DNA of 64,000 nt, taken from the NCBI GenBank assembly GCA_026413225.1, contig CM048553.1, positions 100,662,190 through 100,726,189 on the forward strand, given 5' to 3'. The stretch is from Otis tarda (taxonomy: Eukaryota > Chordata > Aves > Otidiformes > Otididae). Shown here piece by piece: positions 39,581 through 51,086 of this stretch. Made by a program: the position numbers and the translations under genes. The first letter of the stretch is position 1, and each line of letters opens with the position of its first letter. The notes beneath the pieces are model-generated. The model made no database searches and was not told the DNA's origin. It saw nothing but the letters and a program-made list of their open reading frames with translations.

Positions 39581-40679
39581 TTTTATCACACAGTGCCAAT
39601 GTTTTCACAATGTTTCTTATGGCTGGTGCAAGGGAGTAGCACTACATATGTCAGATCAAGCAAGGTGCTCCAGTTGTCAGATAATTACAAGCACTTACTA
39701 AGTAATTAATGTGCTTCAACTTCACTTAATATTTGTACACCTTCTCTAATCTGTTTTACTACATGCTATCAAGAGTCCTAAATACTTTCTTTGCAACCAA
39801 AACAAGAAATTACTTGATATTAAGTGTGTTACTGATTCTGTAGTCACTGCTGTCTGCCAACAATTCATCAGCACACCGCTTATTAATTTTCTGCAATGTA
39901 CTGTTTATTGATATTGCTTTTATTGTGGTACCTCACCTCAGCCATGAAGGGAGGACATGCACCTTCATCTCGAGCTAATGGCATTGCTGCCAATGCTGCA
40001 GGGAGGCTGAAGAGCAATGTGACTAATAAAACACAGCCAATAAAAATATGAAGGAAAAAATGTCCCTACTAGTAAGAAATGCATATTCCAAGCACTCGCA
40101 GAGCGCCTAGGGCTGTTAATCATCACTCCATGGGCACCCCTAAACAACTCTAAACAACGGTTAGAAAAGGATCAGATGGCTGTTTAGGGGACTCAGTAGA
40201 GTGGTATTTGTTTGACTGGCAGGTAGCCATGCTTGTAAGGTGTGCTGTGAATAACAACAGTGGCTGAAACGTGAAGATGAAGGTTTTTACTCATATGCTG
40301 TTTCTCGGACTCTTTTCCACTTTGTGCAAGAAGATGAAGGAGGGGCTGGGCTTAAAGGGCACTGGCTCATCGCAGACAGCAGTGGGGCCTGCTGAGTGGC
40401 CCTCTGTAAAGGGCAAGCCGGAAACATCCGCTCTGAGCAGTTTACCTGGACTGGCTTCTCCTCAGGGCAAAAAAAAAAAAAGCGTTTGTACCACTGATTA
40501 ATAGTTCTTTCCCCCTGTTTCTCACCTGCATTTGTCATGGAGGAAGCTTGTGAACATCCTTTCCTCCTCTCCAAGCACATATGTAAACTTTCCTCTCATC
40601 TCTGATCCATTAATCATAAGCACTTTTGGTATGTGGGTTTCTCCTCCTCCCCTTCTCCTTCTGAATGTGTCCCCTTGCC
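39581..40679. other. AT-rich noncoding sequence
   Basis: No gene or repeat family recognised. An A-run of about 13 lies at 40470-40482. Overlapping frames of 76-97 codons at 40271-40580 on opposite strands are unconvincing. Confidence 0.55.
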
Positions 40680-40870
40680 ATTCCTTTCCCTTGACTGCTC
40701 CTGCTGAGGGGCTGTGCAGCCCGTGGCGGTGGCCCCGGAGCTGCTGAGTGCAGGGCGCTATGTGGGTGCCCGGGGCAGCTCACCTCCTGAAGCTGGATGC
40801 TCCACCTGCTATGGAAGCTGGCTTTCCAGCCTGGCTCTACAACCCTCTGGCACTGTGGGGCTGACTTGGC
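40680..40870. other. Short GC-rich patch
   Basis: GC content and CpG count rise locally (several CpG between about 40720 and 40785). It is too short for a typical CpG island and no promoter element or exon can be defined. The plus-strand 122-codon frame across it (40714-41082) lacks domains and continues into low-GC sequence. Confidence 0.4.
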
Positions 40871-43800
40871 CAGTACCTATCATTTTTCAGGAAGTAAAAA
40901 AATCAAGTGTAATCATCATCATTCATTCATTATCAGCCCCTCTCAGCCTGCTGCTGGGCAAAGCCTTCTCCTCTGCTTACTTACCTCATGCTGACTGCTG
41001 CAGTTACTTATTTATATATTTACTTTTGCCAGAACTTTGCCACACTTGGAAAGCAAAGCTGGCCAGTGAGAGTGGAGGATGATTTGCCAAGACTCAGTCC
41101 CCCTTGCCTTTCACAAAAAAAAACCAACCAACTGGTTTACTGCTGTTTATCCACATTTATTGAGTTACTTGGACAGGAAACCGTGGAACTTCCTGAGTTT
41201 TAGCAGGTGTGAATGCACGCTGATACAGGTTTCTGTAGGGACAAAATGATCTGAGCACGTACCTGAGATCCTTGGTGGGATCCCATAGCCTCATTTGAAG
41301 TTCATGCCAAGAGATCTTCCATCACCCATGCCAGATAGGAGCCTGTCTGCCTTCAGTGGCAGTTGGGGTATAAAGCTTATTTGATTTTACCTGAGCTCAA
41401 GTGAGCAGCAAGAAGAGAATGTTTCAAATGCTTCTGAGGGAGCACTGAATTTTTTAAAAGATCAGTAATTCCAACTCACATAAGCATCCAGGCGCTTGGA
41501 CACTCAGCCAAACTTTTGTGCATTACAAATACTGAGGGATTAGGCTTTCCTGAGACTTTTTCTTAATGCTTCCTGGTTTGAGGAGGGTTTTTTTTGGCAG
41601 ATATTTCTCTCCGCTGCTTCACAAGTCCAAAACCACTGGGAGGTCTCATAGAGGAAGACAAAGTCATTTTTAAATACTGTGTTTACTAGGTCTATTCCAA
41701 GTGGGAATAGATATTGTAGTGTTTAAAATGACAAAGGGAAAGATCATTGCCTTTGCATTAGGGTTCTCAGTGTTGCTAGTGAAGGCAAGGCTCTCAACCT
41801 CGGGCCTTAGAAACCTCTCAGTGCCCATGTCTATCTGACGAAGCCTCACCGACCTCCCCAGAATTGCAGTAGCTTTGTTGCCAAAACCTAGAAGCAGTAG
41901 AGTTTCCCAGTCACATGTGTTTCTGACAAACACGCTCCCTGCCCTGAAGTACCTAATTTTCTGCTGATAGGCATTCATAAAGCTATCTGGCACCTGCTCA
42001 TGAAGCTATCCGGCTGCAGCAGGAATCTCAAAGTAGTTTCTTTTTGACTAACTTGCCTTGAGAGTGACAAGAAGCCATACCACAGACCTGCTTAGAGGAG
42101 ACCTAATAGTCCACTTGTGAGTTTGTGTGCATGTACCCTTGAGATTGGAGTGCTGAGAGCATATGTGCAGCTGGAGGGTGGGAGACAGGCCTGTATTTGC
42201 AGGCAATAACTGTTTACTCTTCTTCTTCCTCTCCTCAGAGAGCTGGGTCAAGGGGAGTTAGTGCTTTCTGGTCAGTCAGCTCCATCTCTACCTACGAAGT
42301 GCCTTTTCCCCCTACATTTAGCACAAAGTAGCATAAGCAAGTCCTTGCACCCTCACATGACAGGTGTAACGTCATTCTTGTGAAGTATGCGGCACAGGGA
42401 GCCACAGGTGTAGTGGATTCCAGTAACAGGCTGCGCACCTCCGAGCTGCAAAGCCTAAAGGTAAGGATTAGCTGTTTTGGCACTGCTGCCCAGGAGAGGA
42501 GGACCTACCTATCTGTATAGGCAGAAACATTGGAGATTCTTTGTGGGATGTCTTCTAAGGATGCTAGGCTGTGAAGGAGCCCCTGCACAGTTCAGCCTAA
42601 ACTTCTGCATGGCTCAGGAGCCTGAAAAATGCGTAACCTTATAATGGATCTTGCTATATGTGCCTAACTTGGGTGTACCTTATGGGGACAGAAGTCCTTA
42701 AGAGTGGGATTTTCAAAATTGTCTACATCCTTATGCTCCCCAGTATCTTTGAAAATTGGTTTGTTTCTAGATGTGAATGTTTCCTAAACTCTCTATCTCT
42801 AACTGTTGCAGTTTTGTAGATTCTTAGGTTGCAGTTAACCTGAATGTTTGCCCATTTGAGGCATATTAATAAGACTTGTTGATGGCCCAACACTAGGAGA
42901 AAGCTTAATACTTAAGATGATGAAGCTTAAGCCTGGCTTCCCTCTTTCACACACAGAATAAACAGTAACAATAATGATAATTAGATAAGAGACACATATT
43001 TGTCTCTGCAATGCGTGCCTGGCTAGGAATAATGACAGAGATTGGCATGGTTGACTTCTCACAAGCCAAATGTTTGTCGAAAGTGAGATAGACCCCTCCC
43101 TTTTTGTTTCATGGGTGAAATTGGAATGGAAAATGTGAAGTAAACACCTTATCCTCTCAGTCCCCTTCCAAATTGTTTTTATCAAAGTGAAATAGTCCCT
43201 TTTGGCCACCATAACTATACTCACAGAAACATTTCCTTTCAAATCGTGATAAATACATTTTTGTATTATGGTTTATTAGTATGCTTCTACTGAAAATATG
43301 TAAATATAATACTTAGTTTGATATTGGTACAGCTGTTCTTTCCTGACTTATTCTTGAAAGGAGTTTCTTGCGTGTAGTGAAAAAAGAGGTTACCCAATTT
43401 TACCATACCTGCTGAATTTACCTGAATGTGTGCATTCAAATCTGGGACTTGTATTTTCTGTTTAAATATTCTGGTATAAACACCAGCCTTACAGTCCCAA
43501 TAGTTTGACTGATTTCTTGTTTTACATGGTGTGGGTTTTATTTGATTTAGCATTCAGTACTATAAGAGAAAATAAAAGTGAAATAATCCAGAAGCCTAGG
43601 ATGAAGGATGCTTTGAGAAAGAATACTCTCCAAATAGTTTACTTTCTATGAGCTTTCACTCTTTGGATTCACTCACAAATTTCCAGCAAGTAAATCAGCT
43701 GCATGTGTATCTGTGTGCACATGTGCTGTGGATGTATAGTAAAACGTGCCTGGGTGTACGTTTTTGTTACAAACGGGAAAGTCAGCCCGGTGTTCCTAAG

Positions 43801-44400
43801 TTGCAAATGTAAATCCATTTATGGCTTTGTAATTTTGCAATTTTGCACACTATTAAGGTGAGATCAGTTAGCAGTTTTGCAGCTCGCATGTCCTTAAACC
43901 TCAAAGCAAAATCCAGAGATTTATGAACCCAGGTGAATCAAAGCTTTAGGAAAAGCTCTCACAGAACAGAGATTTGCACAATTCTTGTCTTCTTCCAAAT
44001 TGTTCAAGCAGAGAGCAGAGAAAATCTTTTCTATAATATTTGGGAAGTGAGAAAAAAGGGAATAGGAATATAAGCACAACTTGCTAATAAGCCTCTTCAC
44101 CTTCCTGTAAGAATTTTGATTGATAGATTCCTCTGCAGTCTCCTCCATTAGGCTAATTTAGAGAGTCACCTGCATGTTGCATGTATAACTTGCTAAGCTT
44201 TTCAAATTACTCCCTTAAGAAAGAGGTGCTGTATGCTGTGGTTTATTAAGCTCACTTCTTTGATGTGTCTCAGTGCCAGACACATACCTGAAAAAGAAAT
44301 CTGAGTGCATATTGGAAGGTGGGGAATTTGGAGGTTTAAAAATACCAGTATTGGTTTCTTTCTTTGCCTTTTTTTTCCCCCCTTAAAGTAGTTAGTCTTT
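40871..44400. other. AT-rich noncoding sequence
   Basis: Frames of 107 codons (41670-41993, minus) and 135 codons (42835-43242, minus) are present, but I recognise no family in either and see no exon boundaries. An imperfect 16-bp direct repeat lies at 41975-41990 and 41998-42013 (TCATAAAGCTATCTGG / TCATGAAGCTATCCGG). Confidence 0.5.
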
Positions 44401-44522
44401 ATAGATTATAAAGCCAGAAGGGACCATTGCGACCATCAGATCTGACCTCCTGCTTAACACAGGCCATAGGCTCCGCTGAATTAATTTCTGTCTGAACTAG
44501 AGCATATCTTTTCGAAAGTCAA
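44401..44522 (-). mobile_element. Ancient CR1-type LINE 3' fragment
   Basis: The plus strand begins ATAGATTATAAAGCCAGAAG then GGACCATTGCGACCATC, CTGACCTCCTGCTTAACACA and GGCCATAG, with a further block CTGAACTAGAGCATATCTTT about 30 bases on. This is the antisense of an old CR1 subfamily that I know from turtle and crocodile genomes (TAAGGCCAGAAGGGACCATTGTGATCATC...). It is much more diverged than the avian CR1 tails elsewhere in the window, so it probably predates birds. The left, 3'-terminal edge is clear and the right edge is not. Noncoding. Confidence 0.7.
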
Positions 44523-44667
44523 CTTCTCACTTCCCAGCATATGAAAAGGTCTCCCATGACACCTATAGACCTTTCATAATGGACAGATTCTTCCCCTGAT
44601 ACGGAAAAATTGAGTTTTTCCTGGGAGGCACTGCCCCACTCTGAGCTGATAAAGGAAGACCCAGGAA

Positions 44668-45024
44668 CTATAGGTATGCTGTGATTACTTCTTTTGCACT
44701 CTTTGATGTTCCAGGAGCTTGTGCATCTTCTGCTTTATGAGATATACTTGGCCTAGGGGAGCTAAGTGTAAGGATGAGGGAGAAGAGGAGGTGCATAATG
44801 GTATGGCCTCCAGCACTATTATTTATGACAGTATCCTTCCAGCAATCTGTGCCTGCATAGGGTGAAGGCATGGTTTCAATTCTGCCCTTGAAACATGGAT
44901 TAAGCAATGTTGCTAATACATATTTGTCCCTGCGGCTGTCAAACATTTCACTGATACTAGACTCTGTAGACAGCTTAATAGCTAGGTCTTCTGTCAATGT
45001 TACTGCAGCAGTGTCTCCTTTGCT
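44668..45024 (-). pseudogene. Decayed hAT (Charlie/ZBED-like) transposase fragment
   Basis: Minus-strand reading frame of about 118 codons without a stop. It contains DKYVLATLLNPCFKGRIE (DNA around 44875-44925), matching the 'ATLLDPRFKg' signature of hAT-superfamily transposases and the related ZBED proteins. About ten residues later comes AGTDCWKDTVI, like the following 'DxxWKxxL' stretch. hAT enzymes cut and paste DNA transposons with terminal inverted repeats and 8-bp target duplications. The BED zinc finger, the catalytic residues and the C-terminal dimerisation region are not visible. The frame ends in a stop just where the C-terminal domain should start, and upstream another stop closes it. 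So this is a fragment of the middle of the protein, not a functional gene. A domesticated exon is possible but unsupported. Confidence 0.7.
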
Positions 45025-45594
45025 TTAAGATGCTGTTCAGATTTATTCAAGCAATAGGTGTAGCATGGTGCTTGGTAAATAGCAGCACCTGACCATATAC
45101 TTGTATCATCTCTGCTTGCTGACATCCCAAGTGACCAGATGAAATGGATTGACTATGGAAACCAAGTGCTGAGAAGAATCCAGTGAGTGAAAGTTGGAAA
45201 GATCATCTGTCTTGTCCCTATTTTATGCCTCCTATCAGAGTTACATGCACAATGCATTATTATTCTAGAAGTCTCTGAACAATAGCTACCATCCTCAGGA
45301 GCTGAAAATGTGTATATCCAACACTTTCAGACAAATGGTTTTATTACTGCTCTTAGCATGCTGCTTTACTGGTGTTGATGTAATCTAAGTGTTGCTGATT
45401 TTCATATACACTTAGTATTTTACATTTGACCTCATTTAATTCTCTGGATGCTAGAGATTGAAATTATCTGTGCAAAGACAAGTACCGAAAGCGCTATGGT
45501 ATGTGCCCACACTTGACAACAATATTTTGCTACCTCTTGGAAAGCAAAATACAATTGAAGGAGGACATTTTTCCAAGCTGCAAAATTACAGTTC
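45025..45594. other. Probably transposon-derived or unique noncoding sequence
   Basis: No readable protein homology continues from the neighbouring hAT fragment, although upstream parts of that element may lie here beyond recognition. No repeat family named. Confidence 0.4.
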
Positions 45595-45719
45595 ACTTGT
45601 ATGGTGGGAGGTGGTTTAGTAGCTGTGGCAGCAGTGGTAGTGGGAAGACGGTTGGATGATGGTCTTATAGGTCCCATCCAACCATGTGATTCTATGATTC
45701 TATCATTCTATGATTCTAT
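45595..45719 (+). mobile_element. CR1 LINE 3'-end fragment
   Basis: A GGTGG/GTGGTAGTGG-rich stretch leads into GGTTGGATGATGGTCTTATA, then GGTCCCATCCAACCATGTGA and four imperfect copies of the 8-bp unit ATTCTATG/ATTCTATC (45688-45719). This is the canonical CR1 tail: ORF end, stem-like GGTTGGA/TCCAACC region and 3' octamer repeats used in target-primed reverse transcription. It is heavily 5' truncated, as most CR1 copies are. Terminal repeats are well kept, so this copy is younger than the CR1 at 44.4 kb. Confidence 0.9.
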
Positions 45720-48700
45720 TTGGCTTCTTGATGTAATTGCAACTAACTGATGAAGGAACAATGATTGGAATTACCTTTACTTCATACTTGCTCCAGTTCT
45801 CAACTTTGGCTTTTCAGACTATCAAGCTTTTTCATGATAATTTCCTACTGGAGCTGATTGTTTTCTCTTCATCACTGATGACTGGAAAAATGTCATAAAT
45901 AGCTCCAAATCTCACCCCATCAGTTAAAAATATTTCCATGGGTTATTTTTCAACATGTATTTCCTCTCCCTAATGTTTGCAGACAACTAATTGTCCATGA
46001 TTGGCAGGCTAGTACATGTTTAAAAGATCCAGGTCTGGGGCAGATTCTGAGTTAGAGGTCTGCAGTGGCAGCTCCTACCCTGGGAAGCTCTGTGTTTGAA
46101 GCAGCAAACAACATGCCAGTTGTTGAAGCCTTGGCAAAATGTGAGCACAACCAATCTCAAAAAAACCCCATCCATCAGAAATGAAATGAATGCCTAGACC
46201 TTTTGGAATTCTGTTCACTTGTCTTGATTTATCTTTTCTTGCAATAGTGATTGAAGGGCTGGAAGAGGAAAACCTCTGGACCCTGTTTAATGCCACTTCC
46301 TGTGATAATACCATTGAACATGCTGGAGTGTTTTAGAATTTAACTCCTGTGATAGCCAATACAGAATTTACAGTTATTATTGTACAGTAATTTCTTTGAA
46401 GTTTCTTCAGCACCAGTGGTCATGTGCACAATCACACCTTGAAAAACGGTTCTTCTGTGTGACTTTACTGTAATTTCAGACTTTCTTTGCTAGCCTCCAG
46501 GGACACGAAGACCTCAGCTCTGACCTACATTTCTGCTAATTCTCCTACTGAGTCCCCCTTTGCTTATTCTGCTTTGCCAATAATACTTTTATGTCCTTTT
46601 CTTGCCTTTCTGCCTACCTCTATGATCTATCAGTAACTGTTCAGTCCTGTCTAAAATTCCTGTTTTGCCTTGAGGCAAATACAAGAAAAATGCACCGTGG
46701 TTAAACTTACGTGTAGTATGGAGAAATAACATTTTTATTTTCTTTTCTATTCTAAGGCAAGTATTTGTGGAGTGGGAGGGGATATTGCATGCTTGGTATT
46801 TCTGTATTTTCTAGAACATGAAGTCTGAAGTAGGGAACAGTATCAACACATAGGTCAAAGAATATTTTTAGATTATTTTTTTTTGTTGAGAAGTGTTGAA
46901 AAGTCAGTATTCCTATTCTTCCACAAACCTTTCTACTTTCCTACCTGGTTGTTGTGAACTGATGGTTGAAATAAATAATCTGGGAAAGGCATAGTTTTAT
47001 AATAAGTCAAGTAGTGAAAAATGGAACTTTTAAAATGTTGATGAAATGAAATAGGTTTATTTATCATGGAAAACATGGTAATTTTGGCAAGATCAAACCC
47101 GAATTTCCTCTTTGTCTGGACCATCCTCCTAAATAAAGAATAGGGAGAATAAACTAACTTGCACCTCCTCACTGAGAAGTGCTCTTCATTTTCTTGTACC
47201 ACTAACATCCAAGCTGACACTGTTTTTTAACATTTAGTAGCCTATTCTTACTGACCTTCATATCTTCGCCAGTCCCCTTGGGCATTACACCTACTGTGTC
47301 CTGGTTTATTACATAGTCATCCTTCCATTTTCTCCTCTGCTTGGGGTTTGGTAGGATTAGTTCGATGTTCAGGGAAGAAAACCAAGCAATATGATCGCCC
47401 TGACCAGTCCCAAAGGCTGACTACAGAATTACAAGTAGCAAATACTGGGAGTACTACTTACAGAGAGCAGTTTATGAGCAATTTGTAGGCTGAAATTGGT
47501 TTGCTCAAAGCATTTACTGGACAGCTTCAAATAGAAAACGAACTTGTAAAAGCTGCAGTTTGTTCATGAACTGCATTCATGGGTATGATAAATTATGCGG
47601 TACAGACTCTTTGCCTGCTGTTAACTTCTCCAAAGGAGACATAAGATGCTGCTGATGCCACTGGAGAGAGCTCAGGACCCATCATCCCTACCGTACAAGA
47701 ATATTGTTTAAATGAAAGAACTCATGCGAAACGAAGCAAATGATGGAATAAACATTGCAGATGCAATTGAAGATACATGTCAACTTATATGAATTAGAAA
47801 TGAATGTTAATGTTCCTTAGATCAAAAAATTACCGGTTTGTACCCAATCCCCTTTAAGTTCTTAATTCCAAAAATACAGCCTTTATCTTGTCAAAAATGG
47901 AAATTGCAGCTGTATTATGTAATCCAAAATATTTAGCCCTTCTTTCTTCCCCTGATTCTTCCTCCTTCCCTGGACTGCCCCCATACAAACCTAATGAAGA
48001 AGGAAGCACGGTCCAATTGATGTGACATCTTTGTGACAGTCATGGTCTGTAGCTCTTTCATTTATGCAAATCCGGTTGCTGAAGGCAGGTATTCTGATGT
48101 GTCAGCTGTATGTAACGTGAGCACTTTGTAGCTCAAATGACATTCTTACTTTGCTCTGATAATTGTCCTGCACTCTCTAATGTCTGTGAAGCAGGTGGAT
48201 CATAAGCTGCTGTTCTAGGTGTCCTGGGTGAGGAGGATAAATGCTGAATGGCATTTTTTTTTAGCTGAGGGGGTTGTTAGTGTTGAGTCATTAGGTAGTC
48301 TTTTGGGTTGGATTTTGTAATTATGAAATAAGATAAGAAGGAACTTTTGATCAGTTCCTTTAAAAACATAAATTAATTAAATGTTTTCTAAAATGGAGCT
48401 GCAACTCTCAGTGAAGTCTGAAGTAGTTCCTCTCTGCCTCTGAGGACAACATTTTGTTCACAGATTGTAACTTAAACTTATTTTTATCTGAAGTAGTGTT
48501 GCAAAGACTGGTAAGAGATTTATTGTGATGTATTAAACCATCTGTTCCCAAGGACTGTGCTTCGCATTCCAGCACTAGCCAATGCTTGTGGTGCTCTGTT
48601 TCTGATTCTCTGTAGGCAACAGAGAGTTTTCACTGACTTGAAAATCAGACGTCCTGGTCAAGTCTTGAGTGGACTACAGGGGAGCTCAGCTGCAGGGATA

Positions 48701-50390
48701 CTTGCAACTTTTTTTCCACTGATTTTTTACTTTCCTATCCAGATTCCTAATAACCAATGGAATCAATTAAAAAAAAAAGTATAGCAGCAGCTTTTCGAAA
48801 ATGCAGTAATGAATGAAGAAAATACTTTGACAGGGGGATGTATAAGATATTTACCTCTTTTGAGATAGCTAGCTGCAAGGTAGAACATATTTTAGTTTAT
48901 TTCAATAAAACACATGGGGTAACACGGTGCGGGTCTGCTGGTGATCAAAGTTCAAATGGTGTGAACTCTTTTTTCATCAACAGAGAAAATAGCATGTGTC
49001 AGGGAACTTTTCTTTCTCTGTAAGCATTGCAGTCAAACTCAGAGAGCTTTCAGAGGTTGTTCACTACTGACACTGTTTTATTATGATTGGAAGGAAATAA
49101 AATTTTGAGAGATAATAGTTTATTTGCCAAAAAAGGCAGGCTTGGCTCTACCTAACCTATTCTCAACATTTGCATATTGCATTTGTTAGTGTGAACTGTT
49201 AACTTCTCCCAAATTACTACAAAAACGTGGATGTCAGTCTTTTGTTGTTTTGCTTTATATTTTTTTTTCCTCCTCCCGAAGTTAGTATTTCTATTTTTGT
49301 GTTGATTTCCTTCAGAACTAGAGTGAAGGCTTGTCATTTGTTTAATACACTTGAACAGTTGAACTAGACTGTTTCTAAAGGGTCTTAGTTTGTCCCATGC
49401 TCTTAACGTACCTAGTTAAAGAGATCTTGACAGAAGAAGTGTGTGATGTTTAACAGGGGGCTATGTATGTGTTTATTTCTCCCACTGCTCTAGTCTATCT
49501 TCTATATCTAGCACAAAAAAATTAAGCTAAACACTGTCTCACCACAACCTCCTCCACCCTCATGATTCCTGGATCTTGTATTGTATATCATCTTCAACAT
49601 CCTATGGATCCTTGAGGAGACAGAAACAAAAAGGCCCTTCTGTCTCATTACGCCTGGTATTTACCCATTGCTGTCCATCACATCACATGGGATTGCTTTT
49701 GTATTCTGAGGCATTCCTTTATAAAAGAATGACATCTGCACGCAAAGTATAGTATTTTCCTAATGCAGAGTATCCTATTCACACATGTCCAAGGAGATGG
49801 AGGAGAAGGTAGGCTCCTTTTTCCAGAGGTGACCACCAGTACTTGTGGAAATCTGAAATCAGTCAATGCTTACATATCTCTATGCATCACAGGCTGGACT
49901 GATGTTAGGTATAGCTCTGCAGACCTCAGTGATCCATACTGATAAGTATTCGCTAAGACTTAGAGCACGTGCTTTCTTGTCGAGCAGCCTTATGGAGGGA
50001 AGGACCTACATTTTTTAGGGCTCAATTTCCTATTTGCATGCGTGCCACACAAAGCCATGACTCAGGAGGCATCCGTCAGAGAGACAGCAGAACTGGCCTG
50101 TAGCTGGGACAGTGTGTCATGTGGTAGGAGATCTTTGAACACATTTGGCAGCATCTTCTCAACCACGTGATTGGAAGAAGAAGCAACAGGCTAGCCCTAC
50201 AGAGCTTAACATCTGTGGGGCCTACCTAGACAGAAAACCTCCTTCATGGCCTCTATTCTGCTTTATAGCACCTGTATAATCTGGCAGAAAACAACTAGTG
50301 TATGGTGGTCTGAAAGTGATTACATAAATACATTACATTTGAGCGATTCCGCCTGTTGGATGACCCGTGTTCAAAATGTGTCTTCATATG
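45720..50390. other. AT-rich noncoding sequence
   Basis: No gene or repeat family recognised. Open frames reach 95 codons, without domains. T/A homopolymer runs only. Confidence 0.6.
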
Positions 50391-51081
50391 TGTGGTGGTT
50401 TAGCCCGGATCACCACACAGTTTCTTATTCACCCTCCCCCTACCCAGTGGGACAGGGGAGAGAAATTGGGAAGAAAGGAAAACTCGTGGGTTGAGATAAA
50501 AACAGTTTACTAAAAATACTAAAAACTACAAAGCTAACAGGATATAAGGATATTAATATATACAAAGTATACAAAATGAACAATGTACAATTTCTCACCA
50601 CCCGATGTCCAAATGACCGACGCAGCCCGTCCTGAGCAGCAATCACAGGAACAACACCGAGCAGCAAGCAAAAAGGGGGAGAGCGAGCTAGCAAGGTAGA
50701 GGGAAGGATGCCAGCAAGAAGAGAGAAGTAAAGGAATGCCAAGGGTGCCCGAACGGATACCCAACAAGAAAAGGAATACCCGAAAAGGATTACCCCCTCC
50801 CAGGGGCAACCCCCACTTATATACTGAGCATGACATTTATGGCATGGAATACTCTCTTTGGCCAGTTTGGATCAATTATTCTGTCTGTCTTTCGCCCAGC
50901 TTCCCGCATCTGCACGTTAATGAGACCTTAACGAGACTTGGAAAGCCAGACAGTGTCCTTGGTCTCATTAACAACAACTCGTATCATCAGAATGTTTTTA
51001 TCAACATTCTTCACACACGAAATCCAAAACACACTGGCTACTGAGAAGAAAATTAACTCCATCCCTGCTGAAACCAGGACA
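50391..51081 (-). mobile_element. Solo LTR of an avian endogenous retrovirus
   Basis: A 691-bp element bounded by TG and CA. On the minus strand it starts TGTCCTGGTTTC, followed by a GGGATGGAGTTAATTTTCTT block, then a TATATAAG box (50816-50823) and, about 310 bases on, an AGTAAA hexamer (50506-50511) next to TTTTTATCTCAACCCACGAG. It ends GGGCTAAACCACCACA. I recognise this arrangement from LTRs that are abundant in bird genomes. The flanks ATATG (50386-50390) and GTATG (51082-51086) agree at four of five bases, fitting a 5-bp target duplication. No gag, pol or env sequence adjoins it, so it is a solo LTR left by recombination. About 17 CpG remain inside while flanks are CpG-poor, suggesting a fairly recent insertion. 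Frames of about 100 codons inside it are not genes. Confidence 0.85.
50816..50823 (-). promoter_or_regulatory. LTR TATA box
   Basis: TATATAAG on the minus strand, lying within the LTR where the U3/R boundary is expected, about 260 bases from the LTR's 5' end. It would drive transcription toward lower coordinates. Whether it is active in the host is unknown. Confidence 0.6.
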
Positions 51082-51086
51082 GTATG

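Noticed and set aside
40680-40870. CpG island or promoter
   Set aside because: Under 200 bp with few CpG and no TATA, initiator or downstream exon that can be supported.
41670-42020. 107-codon minus-strand ORF and a weak SINE-like resemblance (CTCAGTGCCCATGTCTATCTG; CTCCCTGCCCTGAAGTACC)
   Set aside because: The SINE words match only in short pieces and in inconsistent order; the ORF has no recognisable domain.
42835-43242. 135-codon minus-strand ORF
   Set aside because: No domain or family recognised; hydrophobic stretch arises from AT-rich ATT/ATA codons.
50440-51044. Several ~100-codon ORFs inside the solo LTR
   Set aside because: They lie wholly within a noncoding LTR, on both strands, and resemble no retroviral protein.
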